From NCBI GenBank assembly GCA_965662365.1, contig CBFIHR010000038.1:1-40042 (forward strand): a DNA stretch of 40,042 nt. The letters run 5' to 3'. Shown here in pieces: positions 26,268-34,069 of the stretch (position 1 is the stretch's first letter; every line of letters begins with the position of its first letter). The DNA comes from CAWVWD01 sp965662365. Its GTDB lineage: Bacteria; Bacteroidota; Bacteroidia; Chitinophagales; Saprospiraceae. Under the pieces are notes generated by a model. That model saw only the letters and a list, made by a program, of their open reading frames with translations. It had not been told where the DNA came from and ran no database searches. The translations under genes were made by a program, and so were the position numbers.

Positions 26268-26306
26268 AAAAAGCAGTTTGTAACTTTTGATTACAAACTG
26301 CTTTTT
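26268..26306. terminator. Bidirectional terminator between ompH copy 2 and the hydrolase gene
   Basis: A 16-bp perfect stem (AAAAAGCAGTTTGTAA at 26268-26283, complement at 26291-26306) is flanked by T runs suited to stop both converging transcripts. Confidence 0.93.
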
Positions 26307-26339
26307 TTATGTTTTCAACCGAAAAAATGCTGTAAAATG

Positions 26340-26975
26340 CTATAAAACACGCTGCAAAACATGCCTCAAAACCTCGTGTTTCCCTTTAAATTGTTCAAAT
26401 CGCCCTTTCGGGAAAACAGCTTGAAATGCCGCCTCAAACTTCGTAGCGTTTTCACCATTATAAAACTGATCATTATCCCCTAAAAGGCCAATCACTTCGG
26501 CTTCTGATTTCATAAAATCAAAATCCTTTTCCGTCAATTCGTAGGCAATTTGCCCGGCATAGGCAATCAATTTATCAAAAGGGATTTGATGCGTTGTCGC
26601 CCAACGGGAAACCGTAGCGACACCTTGCGAAAACCCTAAGATAATTAAGCGGACTTTCGTCCAATCAATAGTCTGCGTTTCAGCTTCAAAAACCGTCTGT
26701 ACATAATCTAATTGATTCTTCAGATCTAATAATCGATTCTCTTTCGTCATCCACGATGCACCGACTCGGGTATGATTTTTTACATAAAATTTTGATAAAC
26801 CTTGCGGTGCAATTACGTAATATTTAGAGTCATCTAAAAAATCAAACTTTCGGATAAAATATTTTGCCAATTGTCCATAACCATGAAAAGCAACAATAAT
26901 TGTTTTGGTTGATGTTGTTAAATTTCCAGAAGTATGATAAGGTGCTGTTAAAGTTAAGTTGATTCGTTTTTCCAT
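26340..26975 (-). CDS. Alpha/beta hydrolase, phospholipase/carboxylesterase-like
   Basis: A 211-residue cytosolic serine hydrolase of the Abhydrolase_2 (YpfH/carboxylesterase) type, acting on ester bonds of unknown substrates. It shows the oxyanion loop FHGYGQ (30-35), PQGL (57-60), the nucleophile elbow LGFSQGVA with Ser116, a GLLGDNDQFY segment carrying the acid (Asp167 or Asp169), and the catalytic His200 in KGKHEV. The frame stays open upstream to 27071, giving 32 more residues. I prefer the ATG at 26975 because homologues start just before the first strand and the extension has no clear signal peptide. Confidence 0.8.
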   Translation of the reverse strand: MEKRINLTLTAPYHTSGNLTTSTKTIIVAFHGYGQLAKYFIRKFDFLDDSKYYVIAPQGLSKFYVKNHTRVGASWMTKENRLLDLKNQLDYVQTVFEAETQTIDWTKVRLIILGFSQGVATVSRWATTHQIPFDKLIAYAGQIAYELTEKDFDFMKSEAEVIGLLGDNDQFYNGENATKFEAAFQAVFPKGRFEQFKGKHEVLRHVLQRVL

Positions 26976-27214
26976 TATTTGACTGGTTGCCCCGAAAAAT
27001 CGAGATGTACCAACAACGATTGACAGCAAACGATCGACGAAATTTAGAAGATACTTAAACTTTGTTTTCAAAATCTAAAATTCTCACCACAACAACGCTC
27101 ACCTAACCGTTATCTTAAAATATTTGCTAATTTTGATACTATAATTTGATACCATAAAATTAGCTGATTATAAATCAAAGTAGAACTATTAATGTTTAAC
27201 TTTTCTAACTAATC

Positions 27215-27236
27215 GCCCCGAGATTTCGGAGCAGGC
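27215..27236. repeat. CCGA(N)TTCGG interspersed palindrome (locus 1)
   Basis: An imperfect palindrome around CCGAGATTTCGG, in the lptB leader. Related palindromes occur at 33898-33915 and 39317-39345. Short GC-rich palindromes of this type are scattered in Bacteroidota genomes. Confidence 0.5.
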
Positions 27237-27267
27237 TAATGATTACAGACAGACTAATCACCAAAAC

Positions 27268-28008
27268 ATGAAATTAAGAAGCGAAAATTTAATCAAAATA
27301 TACGGTAATCGAACAGTTGTCAAAGGCGTCTCTATAGAAGTGAATCAAGGAGAAATCGTTGGTTTACTTGGCCCGAATGGAGCAGGGAAAACAACTACTT
27401 TTTATATGACCGTTGGCTTTGTTCGGCCAAACGAAGGAAACGTTTATCTGAATGATGAGGAAATTACCGACTTGCCGATGTATATGAGAGCAAGAAAAGG
27501 GATCAGTTATTTGCCACAAGAAGCCTCTATTTTTAGAAAATTAAGTGTGGAAAATAATATCAAAGCAGTACTCGAAATGACAGATTTATCGAAAGCAGAA
27601 CAACGAGATAAATTAGAAAGCCTAATCGGAGAATTTGGCCTGGAGAAAGTACGCAAAAGTAGCGGTGATACCCTCTCAGGTGGAGAACGACGAAGAACGG
27701 AAATCGCTCGTGCATTAGCTGTTTCGCCTAACTTTATCTTATTAGATGAACCTTTTGCAGGAATTGATCCGATTGCAGTAGAAGATATTCAGTACATCGT
27801 TGCAAAACTAAAAACTAAAAATATCGGGATTTTAATTACTGATCATAATGTACAAGAAACCCTGTCAATCACGGATAGAGCCTATTTAATGTTTGAAGGA
27901 AACATTCTACGAGATGGCACAGCAGAAGAATTGGCAGCCGATGAAATGGTTCGTAAAGTTTATTTAGGACAAAATTTTGAACTGAGAAGAAAAAAGATTC
28001 AAGTTTGA
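27268..28008 (+). CDS. lptB: Lipopolysaccharide export ABC ATPase
   Basis: LptB is the cytosolic ATPase that, with LptF and LptG, drives lipopolysaccharide from the inner membrane along the Lpt bridge. The 246-residue product has Walker A GPNGAGKT (35-42), the Q-loop at Gln84 (YLPQEASIFRKLSVENNI, diagnostic of LptB), signature LSGGE (136-140), Walker B ILLDEP, FAGIDPIAV and the switch His in TDHNV. Length matches the family (about 240). No lptA or lptC genes are adjacent. The DnaA-box region starts about 360 nt downstream. Confidence 0.96.
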   Translation: MKLRSENLIKIYGNRTVVKGVSIEVNQGEIVGLLGPNGAGKTTTFYMTVGFVRPNEGNVYLNDEEITDLPMYMRARKGISYLPQEASIFRKLSVENNIKAVLEMTDLSKAEQRDKLESLIGEFGLEKVRKSSGDTLSGGERRRTEIARALAVSPNFILLDEPFAGIDPIAVEDIQYIVAKLKTKNIGILITDHNVQETLSITDRAYLMFEGNILRDGTAEELAADEMVRKVYLGQNFELRRKKIQV

Positions 28009-28717
28009 TGAATTGATGTTATAAAATTCATCTGATTATACCCGAAGTGAGTATCTCAATAGTTGAAGCAAAATTTATATTTAATACACTTAAGATAAAT
28101 TACTTACATATTTATTTTAATGTAAATTATTTATTTCTTGATTTTCGAGGTAATTGCGTTCTATTGCTAAGTATATTTATTGAAACAATAACATTTAATC
28201 GTTTTTGCGTTTATCACCCTTAATATTGAAACAATACTATTTTAAAAACAAATAAATTCAAAACAGAAACATTTTATGTTATTGTTAAAACCAAAAGTTA
28301 TTAACACCTATTTTTTTAGCTATTTGTAATCCTTTGATAAATAGGATTTTAGTTTGCTTAAAATTATTCACTTATTCACAATAGATGTGAACAACTTCGT
28401 GGAAAAGCATAAACTTATCCACACTAACTAACATTCTGCCGTGAATTTGTTGAAAAACAATCTTTAACCTGCTCATTTTGTACAAAACTAACAAGGTTTT
28501 CAACAGATATTAACAAGTTATTAGAAACTAACATTGATTTTTTTACTAACGGAACAACTTATCAATACAATGTTAATTAATTAATAACTCTCTGTAAATC
28601 AAAGCAACTAAAGTGTTAATAAATTGTGGAGAAGTGTTGATAAATCTACTATTTCTGAAAATCAAAATCAAAATCGAAAATTTTATCCACTTATTAACAT
28701 CCCTGATGATGAGGGCT

Positions 28718-28750
28718 TTTTTTTAAAAATTTTTAATAATAATATTATAA
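28718..28750. other. Candidate duplex-unwinding element
   Basis: An almost pure A/T stretch (CTTTTTTTTAAAAATTTTTA followed by ATAATAATATTATAA) flanked by boxes at 28683 and 28825. It is the most AT-rich run within the origin region. Confidence 0.55.
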
Positions 28751-29031
28751 GGGAACATTAAGCTCAAAAAAATGTGAAAAAACAAAAATGTTTGTTTCTA
28801 CCAAAATCTAACCTTACCGCTTACTTATCCACAAAAAATGTGATTTTTTCTTAATTATTCATGATTTTACAAGTTGTTTTTGGTTGAATTCGATAGTTAT
28901 TCACATTTTTTGTGGATAACTGTAAATTTATTTTAGAATTTGTTCAGCACTTTCTTTCTTTTCTATTAATTTCAAATCAATCTGAATAAGCCTTTTCCTT
29001 ATTAAATTCGGTAATTCAAGGTCTAATACAC

Positions 29032-29039
29032 TAACTTTG
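29032..29039 (+). promoter_or_regulatory. Candidate -7 box for the heme A synthase gene
   Basis: TAACTTTG fits TAnnTTTG, 83 nt before the ATG at 29123. The paired DnaA boxes at 29065-29093 lie just downstream, so DnaA bound there would sit on the transcribed leader. Confidence 0.5.
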
Positions 29040-29064
29040 CGGCAAATTTTTGGTTGTATATGAT

Positions 29065-29093
29065 GACTTATCCACAAATCATGTGGATAAGTC
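29065..29093. promoter_or_regulatory. Divergent DnaA-box pair forming a perfect palindrome
   Basis: GACTTATCCACA (29065-29076) and TGTGGATAAGTC (29082-29093) are perfect 12-bp inverted arms around AATCA. Each arm is a complete DnaA box. The pair sits 30 nt before the heme A synthase start codon. Confidence 0.85.
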
Positions 29094-29122
29094 GTTGAAT
29101 TAAGTTAAAAATCGATTAGAAA

Positions 29123-30217
29123 ATGGGAAAAATTAAAACATTAAGAGGGTTAGATATAGCAAAACCTGTTAGGATTTGGTTAGTGATTGGGTTGATAATG
29201 GTGTTTTTTCAGGTTGTAATCGGCGGTATCACTCGGTTAACAGGTTCGGGGCTATCGATTACAGAATGGGAAATTGTTACCGGGACATTTCCGCCATTAA
29301 ATACGGCAGATTGGCAGTTAGAGTTCGAAAAGTATCAAGCAACGCCTCAATATTTAAAGATAAATGCAGGAATGTCTTTATCAGATTTCAAGTTTATTTA
29401 CTTCTGGGAGTATTTTCATCGCTTGTGGGCGAGAACAATGGGGTTTGTGTTCATTATCCCGTTTTTTATCTTTCTACGCAAAGGATGGCTTCCTAAGCCG
29501 CTCATGCGACGTTTATTGATCGTTGTTGGTATGGCTGCCGTTGTTGCATCATTTGGTTGGATAATGGTGGCTTCGGGGTTAGTTGAACGACCTTGGGTAG
29601 ATGCGTATAAGTTGACGATGCACTTATCGTTAGCATTTATCTTATTTTCTTATTTATTGTGGACAACTTTCCACACTTTTACACCAAAAAAGCAAGTTAT
29701 CCACAATTCTCGCTTTAAGAAATTCGCTTTATTTATTACCATTGTCCTTGCTTTCCAAATAATATTGGGCGGATTAATGTCTGGTATGAAAGCAGGTTTG
29801 TTTTATCCGACTTTTCCCGATATGAAAGGGGAGATTATTCCTGAAGTAGTGTTAATAAGTTCGGAATGGAATGTGGAAAACTTGAAGCAATACGATAAGA
29901 ACAGTTTTGCTCCGGCTTTAGTACAGATTTTACATAGAAGTACTGCTTACATATTGACTATCAGTGTTTTATGGTTCTTTTTTGCAGCCCGTAAACAAGC
30001 ATTTACTCGTCAGTTTGATATCGGAAATAATATGTTGATAACTATGTTAATAATTCAAGTTTTATTAGGGATTTTTACAGTTATTAATTGTAAAGGAGCG
30101 ATTCCGGTAGGCTTGGGCGTAATGCATCAGGGAGGAGCTTTGATATTACTAACGATAGCTTTGTATGTTAATTATCAGTTTAGTAATACTAATTTGGCGG
30201 TGAGGTCAAAGATTTAA
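29123..30217 (+). CDS. ctaA: Heme A synthase (COX15/CtaA)
   Basis: This membrane enzyme oxidises the C8 methyl of heme O to make heme A for aa3-type cytochrome oxidases. The 364-residue product has eight hydrophobic segments, as in the COX15 branch, and the conserved histidines His99 (EYFHRLWAR), His167 (LTMHLSLAF), His271 (ILHRSTAY) and His335 (VMHQGGAL) that ligate the two hemes. The N-terminal IGGITRLTGSGLSITEWE segment is diagnostic. A periplasmic insert (LMSGMKAGLFYPTFPDM) is typical of the type found in mitochondria and many Bacteroidota. It is a lone gene inside the origin region; one DnaA box (29697) is embedded in its coding sequence. Confidence 0.95.
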   Translation: MGKIKTLRGLDIAKPVRIWLVIGLIMVFFQVVIGGITRLTGSGLSITEWEIVTGTFPPLNTADWQLEFEKYQATPQYLKINAGMSLSDFKFIYFWEYFHRLWARTMGFVFIIPFFIFLRKGWLPKPLMRRLLIVVGMAAVVASFGWIMVASGLVERPWVDAYKLTMHLSLAFILFSYLLWTTFHTFTPKKQVIHNSRFKKFALFITIVLAFQIILGGLMSGMKAGLFYPTFPDMKGEIIPEVVLISSEWNVENLKQYDKNSFAPALVQILHRSTAYILTISVLWFFFAARKQAFTRQFDIGNNMLITMLIIQVLLGIFTVINCKGAIPVGLGVMHQGGALILLTIALYVNYQFSNTNLAVRSKI

Positions 30218-30286
30218 TTAACAAAAATGTGGATAACTTTGTGGAAAACGTTTAGTTGTCTGTTTTTTAAACAAATTAATGTTAAA

Positions 30287-30361
30287 TAACTCCTTAAAAG
30301 TGCGTTATTTCATGTATAAATAAGAAATTATCTTCGTGAAATACTGATTTTTAAGGAGTTA
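30287..30361. repeat. Imperfect hairpin with 13-bp perfect ends
   Basis: TAACTCCTTAAAA (30287-30299) is complementary to TTTTAAGGAGTTA (30349-30361). Inside, TATTTCATG and CGTGAAATA also pair. TCTTTTTGG follows, so it may end the heme A synthase transcript, or be a structural part of the origin. Confidence 0.65.
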
Positions 30362-30440
30362 TCTTTTTGGGAGCAGTTTTAATCTTTTTATAATTATCAA
30401 CAGAAATATATTCAACTGTTATAGCTATTTCTTAACAAAG

Positions 30441-30466
30441 AAAAAGCCCTATTAAAAAGCCCTATA
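30441..30466. repeat. Tandem 13-mer in the origin region
   Basis: AAAAAGCCCTATT and AAAAAGCCCTATA are adjacent direct 13-nt repeats with one difference. They lie between the flanking DnaA boxes at 30240 and 30606. Confidence 0.7.
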
Positions 30467-30829
30467 ATTCGATTTTCGACAATAGTTTTGTTGTCACAAT
30501 TAAAACAGGAGATTTCGTATCTAAGTGACTGTAAATAATGAGTTTATAAGATTTTGTAGATTTTTAATGGTCTTTTTTGTGTTGAAAAGCTGTTACAGAA
30601 TTTACTTTTCCACAAAAAGTGAAAAAGTGTGGATAAAAATGTGGATAACTTAAAGTGTAATTATTCCGCTTATCGTTTCACAGTGTTTCACAGCGAAGTA
30701 TTAAGTTATGATAATATGCTCAGTTAGAGTTTAAAGATAAAAATATGTGAAAATTCTATGACAATTAGTAAAAGAATCCAAATGAAATTTTTATTTTTGA
30801 ATCATTAATAAATCAAAAAAAAACTTACA

Positions 30830-31309
30830 ATGAAAAAACTTATATTATTCGTAGTATTGGTTTTTGGCGTCACCTTCAGTGCGTCAAGTCAAGATGCTGT
30901 TAGTTCAGCAGATGAAGTGTACTTTGCAGTTGGTTCGTCAGCTATTAATGCTGAAACCAAAGCAGCGCTTAATACTTTAGTTGACCGCTTGAAAAAATCG
31001 GGAGAGGAAAAGTATGAAGTATTAGTTTACGGATATGCAGATCCAACAGGTGATGAAGAACTAAACTATAAGTTATCAGTTAGTCGTATCAATTCGGTAG
31101 CGGACTACTTAGAAGAAATGGGCATTCCGAAAGTAAATATTGTACGCCAAATTCCTCGTGGAGAGGCAGAAACTCGTAGTAAATATGATTCAGCAGAGGT
31201 TTTAGATGATAAAAGTCGCCGTTCTGTAGAGTTGATTATTACACCTTCTATCAACATTTTACATCCAGAAGGAAAGCCTTCAGAGGATAAAGGGGAGTAC
31301 AAGTTTTAA
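30830..31309 (+). CDS. OmpA-family protein, small
   Basis: A 159-residue exported protein consisting of a signal peptide (residues 1-20) and one OmpA C-terminal domain, the module that binds peptidoglycan diaminopimelate. Family motifs are VYFAVGSSAINAETKAALN, VLVYGYADPTGDEELNYKLS and SVSRINSVADYLEEMGI, with the conserved Asp and Arg that hold the peptide stem. It lacks a barrel or lipoprotein cysteine, so it should be a soluble periplasmic wall-binding protein. The C-terminal tail (HPEGKPSEDKGEYKF) is polar. A strong terminator follows. Confidence 0.88.
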   Translation: MKKLILFVVLVFGVTFSASSQDAVSSADEVYFAVGSSAINAETKAALNTLVDRLKKSGEEKYEVLVYGYADPTGDEELNYKLSVSRINSVADYLEEMGIPKVNIVRQIPRGEAETRSKYDSAEVLDDKSRRSVELIITPSINILHPEGKPSEDKGEYKF

Positions 31310-31345
31310 TTATAATTGGATATCAAAACAAAACGGAATAACCGA

Positions 31346-31377
31346 ATGCCTAACTTCTCGAAGTTAGGCATTTTTTA
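31346..31377 (+). terminator. Terminator after the OmpA-family gene
   Basis: ATGCCTAACTTC (31346-31357) pairs with GAAGTTAGGCAT (31360-31371), followed by TTTTTATA. Confidence 0.92.
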
Positions 31378-31388
31378 TATACAGAAAC

Positions 31389-31907
31389 GTGAAGCCAACT
31401 CTAATAGAAATCAAAGCTAAATGCGATCATCCGGAGGTAATCGAAGCGATTTTATTAAAAAATAAAGCACGATATATTGGTATTGATCATCAGGTTGATA
31501 CTTATTTTGATGTCAATAATGGTAGATTAAAATTACGTCAGGGAAATATTGAGTGTCATTTGATTTTTTATAATCGCCAGAATCAAGCTGGTCCAAAACA
31601 ATCTGATGTCGTATTATACAAACCTCAAGATGCCGAAAATCTAAAGGATATTTTGAGGGCGGCAAATGGTGTGAAAGTCGTTGTGGACAAACAACGAAAG
31701 ATATTTTTTATTGATAACGTGAAATTTCATATTGATAAGGTTGAAGGTTTGGGAAGTTTTATGGAAATTGAAGCGATTGATAAAGACAATTCAATCGGAA
31801 CAGACCGACTACACGAACAATGTAAATTTTACATGACGTTACTGAAAGTCAAAGAAGAAAACTTATTGACGAGTTCTTATAGCGATATGCTTCTTGATAA
31901 AATGTGA
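31389..31907 (+). CDS. CYTH domain protein (class IV adenylate cyclase-like)
   Basis: A 172-residue CYTH protein. This fold binds triphosphorylated compounds in an eight-stranded tunnel; members include class IV adenylate cyclase and inorganic triphosphatases. The signature is LIEIKAKCDHPE (Glu7 and Lys9 of the ExK motif). Then come DTYFDVNNGRLKLRQGN, CHLIFYNRQN, a KQRKIFFIDNVKFHIDKVEGLGSFMEIEA-like segment that splits over three strands, and a C-terminal helix. The RLKLR and EIEA motifs match the cyclase-type branch (CyaB). Translation starts at a GTG; no ATG lies upstream in frame, and the start follows the OmpA terminator by about 12 nt. Confidence 0.82.
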   Translation: MKPTLIEIKAKCDHPEVIEAILLKNKARYIGIDHQVDTYFDVNNGRLKLRQGNIECHLIFYNRQNQAGPKQSDVVLYKPQDAENLKDILRAANGVKVVVDKQRKIFFIDNVKFHIDKVEGLGSFMEIEAIDKDNSIGTDRLHEQCKFYMTLLKVKEENLLTSSYSDMLLDKM

Positions 31908-31916
31908 AATAATATG

Positions 31917-32513
31917 CTATCCTTTAGGTTTTATACCCACGGCTTTTAGCCAATTATCCATCATTTCTAATCCGTATTGTGTCAATATAGATTCGGGGTG
32001 AAATTGTACGCCGTGAATAGGTAAGTATTGGTGAGCGATTGCCATCACAATATCATCTGGTGTCGTAGCAATGACTTCTAAATCTGTGTTATCAAATTGT
32101 TGTAACTCTAATGAATGATAACGCATGACTTCAAAACTACTTGGTAACTCTTTAAAGATAGAATGTTGTCGATGATGAATCACAGAGGTTTTGCCATGAA
32201 CAGGAACGCTACCTTTAAGTAGTGTTGCACCAAAATACTCACCGATGCCTTGATGACCTAAGCAAATGCCAAAAATTGGCTTTTTATCATGGAAATAATC
32301 AATTAAATCCATTAATAAACCTGCATCTTTCGGCTTTTTGGGGCCAGGTGAAAGGACTAAACCTCTGAAATCAATTTGTTGAAAAGCCTCAAAACTAATT
32401 TCGTTATTCCGAATCACTTTGCACGAAACGCCTAAACGTAGCCAATAATCATATAGATTATAGGTAAACGAATCGTAATTGTCAACCAGGAGAATATCTA
32501 TTTTATTTTGCAT
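31917..32513 (-). CDS. Glutamine amidotransferase, anthranilate/aminodeoxychorismate synthase component II
   Basis: A 198-residue class I glutaminase that hands ammonia to a chorismate-using partner, for tryptophan (TrpG) or folate (PabA) synthesis. The triad is complete: Cys84 in GICLGHQGIG, His172 and Glu174 in VQFHPES. LLVDNYDSFTYNL (8-20) and VLSPGPKKPKDAG (53-65) are diagnostic. The component I gene is not in the window, so TrpG and PabA cannot be separated; a lone location fits PabA or a shared subunit. Its start overlaps the end of cvpA by 11 nt, so the two are probably translationally coupled. It converges with the CYTH gene with only about 9 nt between stops. Confidence 0.9.
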   Translation of the reverse strand: MQNKIDILLVDNYDSFTYNLYDYWLRLGVSCKVIRNNEISFEAFQQIDFRGLVLSPGPKKPKDAGLLMDLIDYFHDKKPIFGICLGHQGIGEYFGATLLKGSVPVHGKTSVIHHRQHSIFKELPSSFEVMRYHSLELQQFDNTDLEVIATTPDDIVMAIAHQYLPIHGVQFHPESILTQYGLEMMDNWLKAVGIKPKG

Positions 32514-33054
32514 TTGTTGAGTCTAAATAATCTCTTGCTCCATCCATTGTGTTAACAGTAGAATCCCACATATCGCCTACAAAAGGTAAAATCTTTGTTG
32601 TAATTTCGGATACTTTGCTTGGAAAGACTTCTAAATAAGGATAGAATGCGGAGCTGCTTACAGCACCTTCTGTGAATAAGTGGGCTTTATTAAAAAAAAT
32701 CAAAATACCACTATAAACCAAAATACCTAAACCGGAGAATAAAATTCCGCCAGCAAATTTATTAATCATCTCTAAGTCAGCGGCATCTAAGACATTTTCA
32801 ATCACACTGGCAATCATCCTAATCAACAGCATAATGGCAAAAAACGTCAGGATAAATGCCAAAAAAGGAATCATTGGTCCTTGTGCCGTTAAGGCTTGAT
32901 CAAGAAATGTTGCCATAAAAGGTGAAAATCTTAGCGCTGCCACAAAACCAACAAAAATCGAAATACCCATAAATACTGTCTGAATAATACCTCGTGAAAA
33001 ACCGAGATAAAAGGTATAAATAAAAACAGCGAAAAAAATTACGTCTATAACCAT
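32503..33054 (-). CDS. cvpA: CvpA family membrane protein
   Basis: A 183-residue inner-membrane protein with four hydrophobic segments (about residues 3-17, 25-45, 60-85 and 100-120). It shows the CvpA pattern of GFSRGIIQTVFMG at the N-terminus and a small-residue-rich loop AGGILFSGLGILVYSG. CvpA was first linked to colicin V production and is more broadly tied to envelope stress and survival in bile; its biochemical role is unsettled. A polar tail (from about 140) is cytosolic or periplasmic. The gene overlaps the amidotransferase gene downstream by 11 nt, so they form one operon. Confidence 0.85.
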   Translation of the reverse strand: MVIDVIFFAVFIYTFYLGFSRGIIQTVFMGISIFVGFVAALRFSPFMATFLDQALTAQGPMIPFLAFILTFFAIMLLIRMIASVIENVLDAADLEMINKFAGGILFSGLGILVYSGILIFFNKAHLFTEGAVSSSAFYPYLEVFPSKVSEITTKILPFVGDMWDSTVNTMDGARDYLDSTNAK

Positions 33055-33175
33055 AACGATATGTTTATATGGTGTTACCTTGGCATTTTGTTGATTATCA
33101 ATGTTTTAACATCTAAAAGATTACAATAGTAATGATTTTTTTGAAAGCCTACTAATTTTTTCGACTAACGAAAAA

Positions 33176-33263
33176 GAGTTGCGTATTTTATAAATGAATC
33201 TCAGAACCTGATCGTAAAACGATTCCTAATCATGAACCTCAAATCTAATAAACTACGCAACTC
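33176..33263. repeat. Inverted repeat between yqeY and cvpA
   Basis: GAGTTGCGTA (33176-33185) is complementary to TACGCAACTC (33254-33263). The right arm is followed by a direct copy of GCAACTC, giving a 7-nt tandem duplication. A long loop (68 nt) makes a simple terminator unlikely. Confidence 0.55.
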
Positions 33264-33273
33264 GCAACTCGCA

Positions 33274-33723
33274 TTATTTTGACAACAACTCTTTCACGAT
33301 TGTAGCAACCATTCTATTATCTGCCTTACCTTGAAAAGTCTTGCTTGACATGCCCATTACCTTGCCCATATCTTTCATAGAGTTAGCACCTGTTTTGTCG
33401 ATAATCCCTTGAATCGCTGCACGTAACTCATCTTCGCTCATTTGCTCCGGCAAGTATTTTTGAATAACAGCAATTTCTTCTTTTTCGATTTGAGCTAACT
33501 CAGGACGATTCTGATCTTCGTAAATTTTCAAAGAATCTTGACGTTGTTTGATTAATTTTTGAAGAATTTTTAACTCTTTCGCCTCATCAATCGCCTGGCC
33601 ACTTCCATCGGTTTTTGCCAATAGAATAGCGGATTTGATAGCTCTAATACCTCTTAAACTTACTTTGTCCTTTGCTTTCATAGCAGCTTTCATATCTGCC
33701 ATGATTTGTGTTTCTAATGCCAT
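33274..33723 (-). CDS. GatB/YqeY domain protein
   Basis: A 149-residue free-standing YqeY domain, the tRNA-binding tail module of the GatB amidotransferase subunit. Signature segments are MKDAMKAKDKV-like helix 1 (here MKAAMKAKDKVSLRGIRAIKSAI), LIKQRQDSLKIYEDQNRPELAQIEKEEI and YLPEQMSEDELRAAIQGIIDKTGANSMKDMGKVMG. The protein ends KGKADNRMVATIVKELL in family style. Its role as a single domain is not well established. It starts 8 nt after the stop of a decayed macro-domain gene on the same strand, so the two once were neighbours in one unit. Confidence 0.9.
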   Translation of the reverse strand: MALETQIMADMKAAMKAKDKVSLRGIRAIKSAILLAKTDGSGQAIDEAKELKILQKLIKQRQDSLKIYEDQNRPELAQIEKEEIAVIQKYLPEQMSEDELRAAIQGIIDKTGANSMKDMGKVMGMSSKTFQGKADNRMVATIVKELLSK

Positions 33724-33731
33724 TATTTTAT

Positions 33732-34069
33732 TTATTTATTAATTGTTATTACATATTTATAGAAGGCAAAGGCATTGCCGCCTGTCCCGATTATTTGGTA
33801 GTTTGCCTTATAAAAGGCTTTGATAGCCTCAAAATTTTCTTTATCGAAACATACAAAAATAACATTTTTTATCAAAGTATGACGACTTTCGTTCGGTATC
33901 CCGAAACCTCGGGATTGATAAGACAGAACGGCTTCGATAGCTATTTTTGCTGCTTTCTGTTTCGGAAAGCGATAGATTGTATATTATTCGCTTTCGCTAA
34001 ATTTAGATTGTTGATATAACAAGATTGGAGCAAATTCGTTTCATCTTTTATGATTCGTTGTATTGATTT
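33732..34069 (-). pseudogene. Decayed macro-domain gene (ADP-ribose/O-acetyl-ADP-ribose type), C-terminal relic
   Basis: Conceptual translation of the minus strand in two frames recovers a macro-domain C-terminus. The upstream frame reads DETNLLQSCYINNLNLAKAN then NIQSIAF. The downstream frame reads YRFPKQKAAKIAIEAVLSYQ, then NVIFVCFDKENFEAIKAF, and stops at 33732-33734. In intact proteins these join as SIAF-P-x-I-S-T-G-x-YRFP. Here the piece between is missing, and the join falls on TATCGCTTTCC, a word that could encode both flanks in different frames. The likely cause is deletion between two such copies, leaving a frameshift. The N-terminal half, with the ADP-ribose-binding NAAN loop, is not recognisable. 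An interspersed palindrome (33898-33915) sits within the remnant. Confidence 0.8.
33898..33915. repeat. CCGA(N)TCGG interspersed palindrome (locus 2)
   Basis: ATCCCGAAACCTCGGGAT has perfect 7-bp arms around AACC. It lies inside the macro-domain relic, between codons for the SYQS and HTLIKN segments, where intact homologues have a short loop. Confidence 0.65.

Larger units (their letters stand above)
28372..30648. other. Probable chromosomal replication origin (oriC): DnaA-box cluster
   Basis: Nine perfect DnaA boxes (TTATCCACA) fall in 2.3 kb: plus strand at 28415, 28825, 29068 and 29697, minus strand at 28911, 29082, 30228, 30628 and 30640. One-mismatch forms add to them (28372, 28625, 28635, 28683, 28897, 29658, 30240, 30606). 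The rest of the 40-kb window has one perfect box that I could find (35162). Between the left boxes is a very AT-rich stretch (about 28718-28750) fit for duplex opening. Boxes occur in both intergenic regions (28009-29122 and 30218-30829) and one lies inside the heme A synthase gene. No dnaA gene is nearby, which is common in Bacteroidota. Confidence 0.87.

Noticed and set aside
28007..28032. Terminator after lptB
   Set aside because: GATGAATT pairs with AATTCATC, but the stem is short and AT-rich and no T run follows.
33708..34019. A 103-codon plus-strand ORF
   Set aside because: It lies antisense to the macro-domain relic, whose minus-strand translation matches a known family.
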